Shown here: positions 63,815 to 64,000 of the stretch, one piece after another
How positions within the stretch are numbered: position 1 is the first letter of the stretch
How the letters are laid out: each line of letters starts with the position of its first letter
From: Odoribacter sp.
GTDB taxonomy: Bacteria; Bacteroidota; Bacteroidia; Bacteroidales; Prolixibacteraceae
Direction: 5' to 3'
Assembly (NCBI GenBank): GCA_013824715.1
Contig: PNOH01000012.1
Location: forward strand, 39,499-103,498
DNA: 64,000 nucleotides
Translations under genes and position numbers: made by a program
The notes under the pieces: model-generated
Seen by the model: only the letters and a program-made list of their open reading frames with translations
Database searches by the model: none
What the model was told of the DNA's origin: nothing

Positions 63815-64000
63815 TTATATACTTTCCTATATGTAACTTGTTTTTTGAAGGCCAATGCTGTTTCGTCCGAAAGTAGGCCAAAGCCTTGTTCTACTATGTC
63901 CCGCGGACGACTATCATCGTCTATTTCTTCTTTCTATAAATATTTTGCTCCTCTGGAGCAAGAACCAATTAGACGTTTCGTCCGATTAGAACGAATTAGT
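63815..64000. other. Right end of window, no intact gene
   Basis: Contains a 41-codon coding-like minus frame (63808-63933) that I cannot assign, bounded by stops, and repeated TTTCGTCCG motifs (63872 and 63976 regions). No complete gene is visible up to the window end. Confidence 0.45.

Noticed and set aside
63808..63933. 41-codon minus frame (RPRDIVEQGFGLLSDETALA) as a new small protein
   Set aside because: No start codon, closed by stops at both ends and no recognised family; kept only as an unexplained coding-like fragment.

Overview
The window is 64 kb of chromosome from a member of the Bacteroidota. I infer a Bacteroidales/Marinilabiliales-type organism (Prolixibacteraceae-like) without a marker gene to prove it. 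Support comes from a type IX secretion (Por) sorting domain, many TAnnTTTG promoter elements (the Bacteroidota sigma-A -7 box) just upstream of start codons, an AbiEii/DUF6922-like pair, a long TamB gene divergent from tsaD, LacZ-type glycoside hydrolase and Tat-exported sugar-type oxidoreductases. I see no rRNA, tRNA or CRISPR array.

Layout. 1-2611: tail of a caa3-type cytochrome c oxidase operon (subunit III, IV, cytochrome c-fused subunit II, heme O synthase). 2625-3593: AbiE-like toxin/antitoxin pair. 3692-5968: DUF302 protein, HMA-domain lipoprotein, RraA-like protein and a small secreted protein. 6112-10845: two tandem Tat-exported hypothetical glycosyl hydrolases separated by a block of tiny hairpins. 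10846-12826: an AT-rich accessory stretch with an unknown membrane protein, a MITE-like element with inverted ends, and a DUF433 antitoxin followed by a truncated DUF5615 toxin. 12931-16489: Tat-exported enolase-superfamily enzyme, patatin, membrane protein. 16740-24687: gltD, gltB and argH. 24805-28059: solitary type IIG-like restriction-modification enzyme that carries two in-frame palindromic insertions. 28264-32682: three Tat-exported aldo/keto reductases, one with a type IX sorting domain. 32707-35500: lipid kinase and LtaS-like sulfatase-fold membrane protein. 36001-38813: nitrogen cluster (outer-membrane-like protein, PII protein, ammonium transporter) behind a 600-base leader with repeated motifs. 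39013-43414: ArgE-like peptidase, Gfo/Idh oxidoreductase, TonB-like protein and ExbB. 43569-49115: tamB and tsaD, divergent. 49135-53786: PQQ-propeller protein, GNAT, NAD(P)-binding protein, CobW GTPase, HAD phosphatase. 53946-61127: beta-galactosidase, gamma carbonic anhydrase, two-subunit 2-oxoacid:ferredoxin oxidoreductase. 61128-64000: repeat-rich region with three copies of a ~110-180 base repeat, a second MITE-like element, a RhuM-Fic gene and a remnant of a REP-associated (Y1) transposase.

How it fits together. Core genes serve aerobic respiration (caa3, heme O), central carbon (KorAB), nitrogen assimilation (Amt, PII, GltBD) and arginine synthesis (ArgH, ArgE-like). The accessory theme is export: seven proteins with twin-arginine leaders plus secreted propeller and LacZ proteins suggest extracytoplasmic processing of sugars or sugar acids. 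A second theme is small palindromic DNA: 13-base hairpins with TTC/GAA-type loops, larger hairpins with covarying stems, two MITE-like units and palindromes inserted in-frame in a restriction gene, with a Y1 transposase remnant close by. Nothing here can be called a proven new system; the palindrome family and the Tat/type-IX reductase pair are the best leads.
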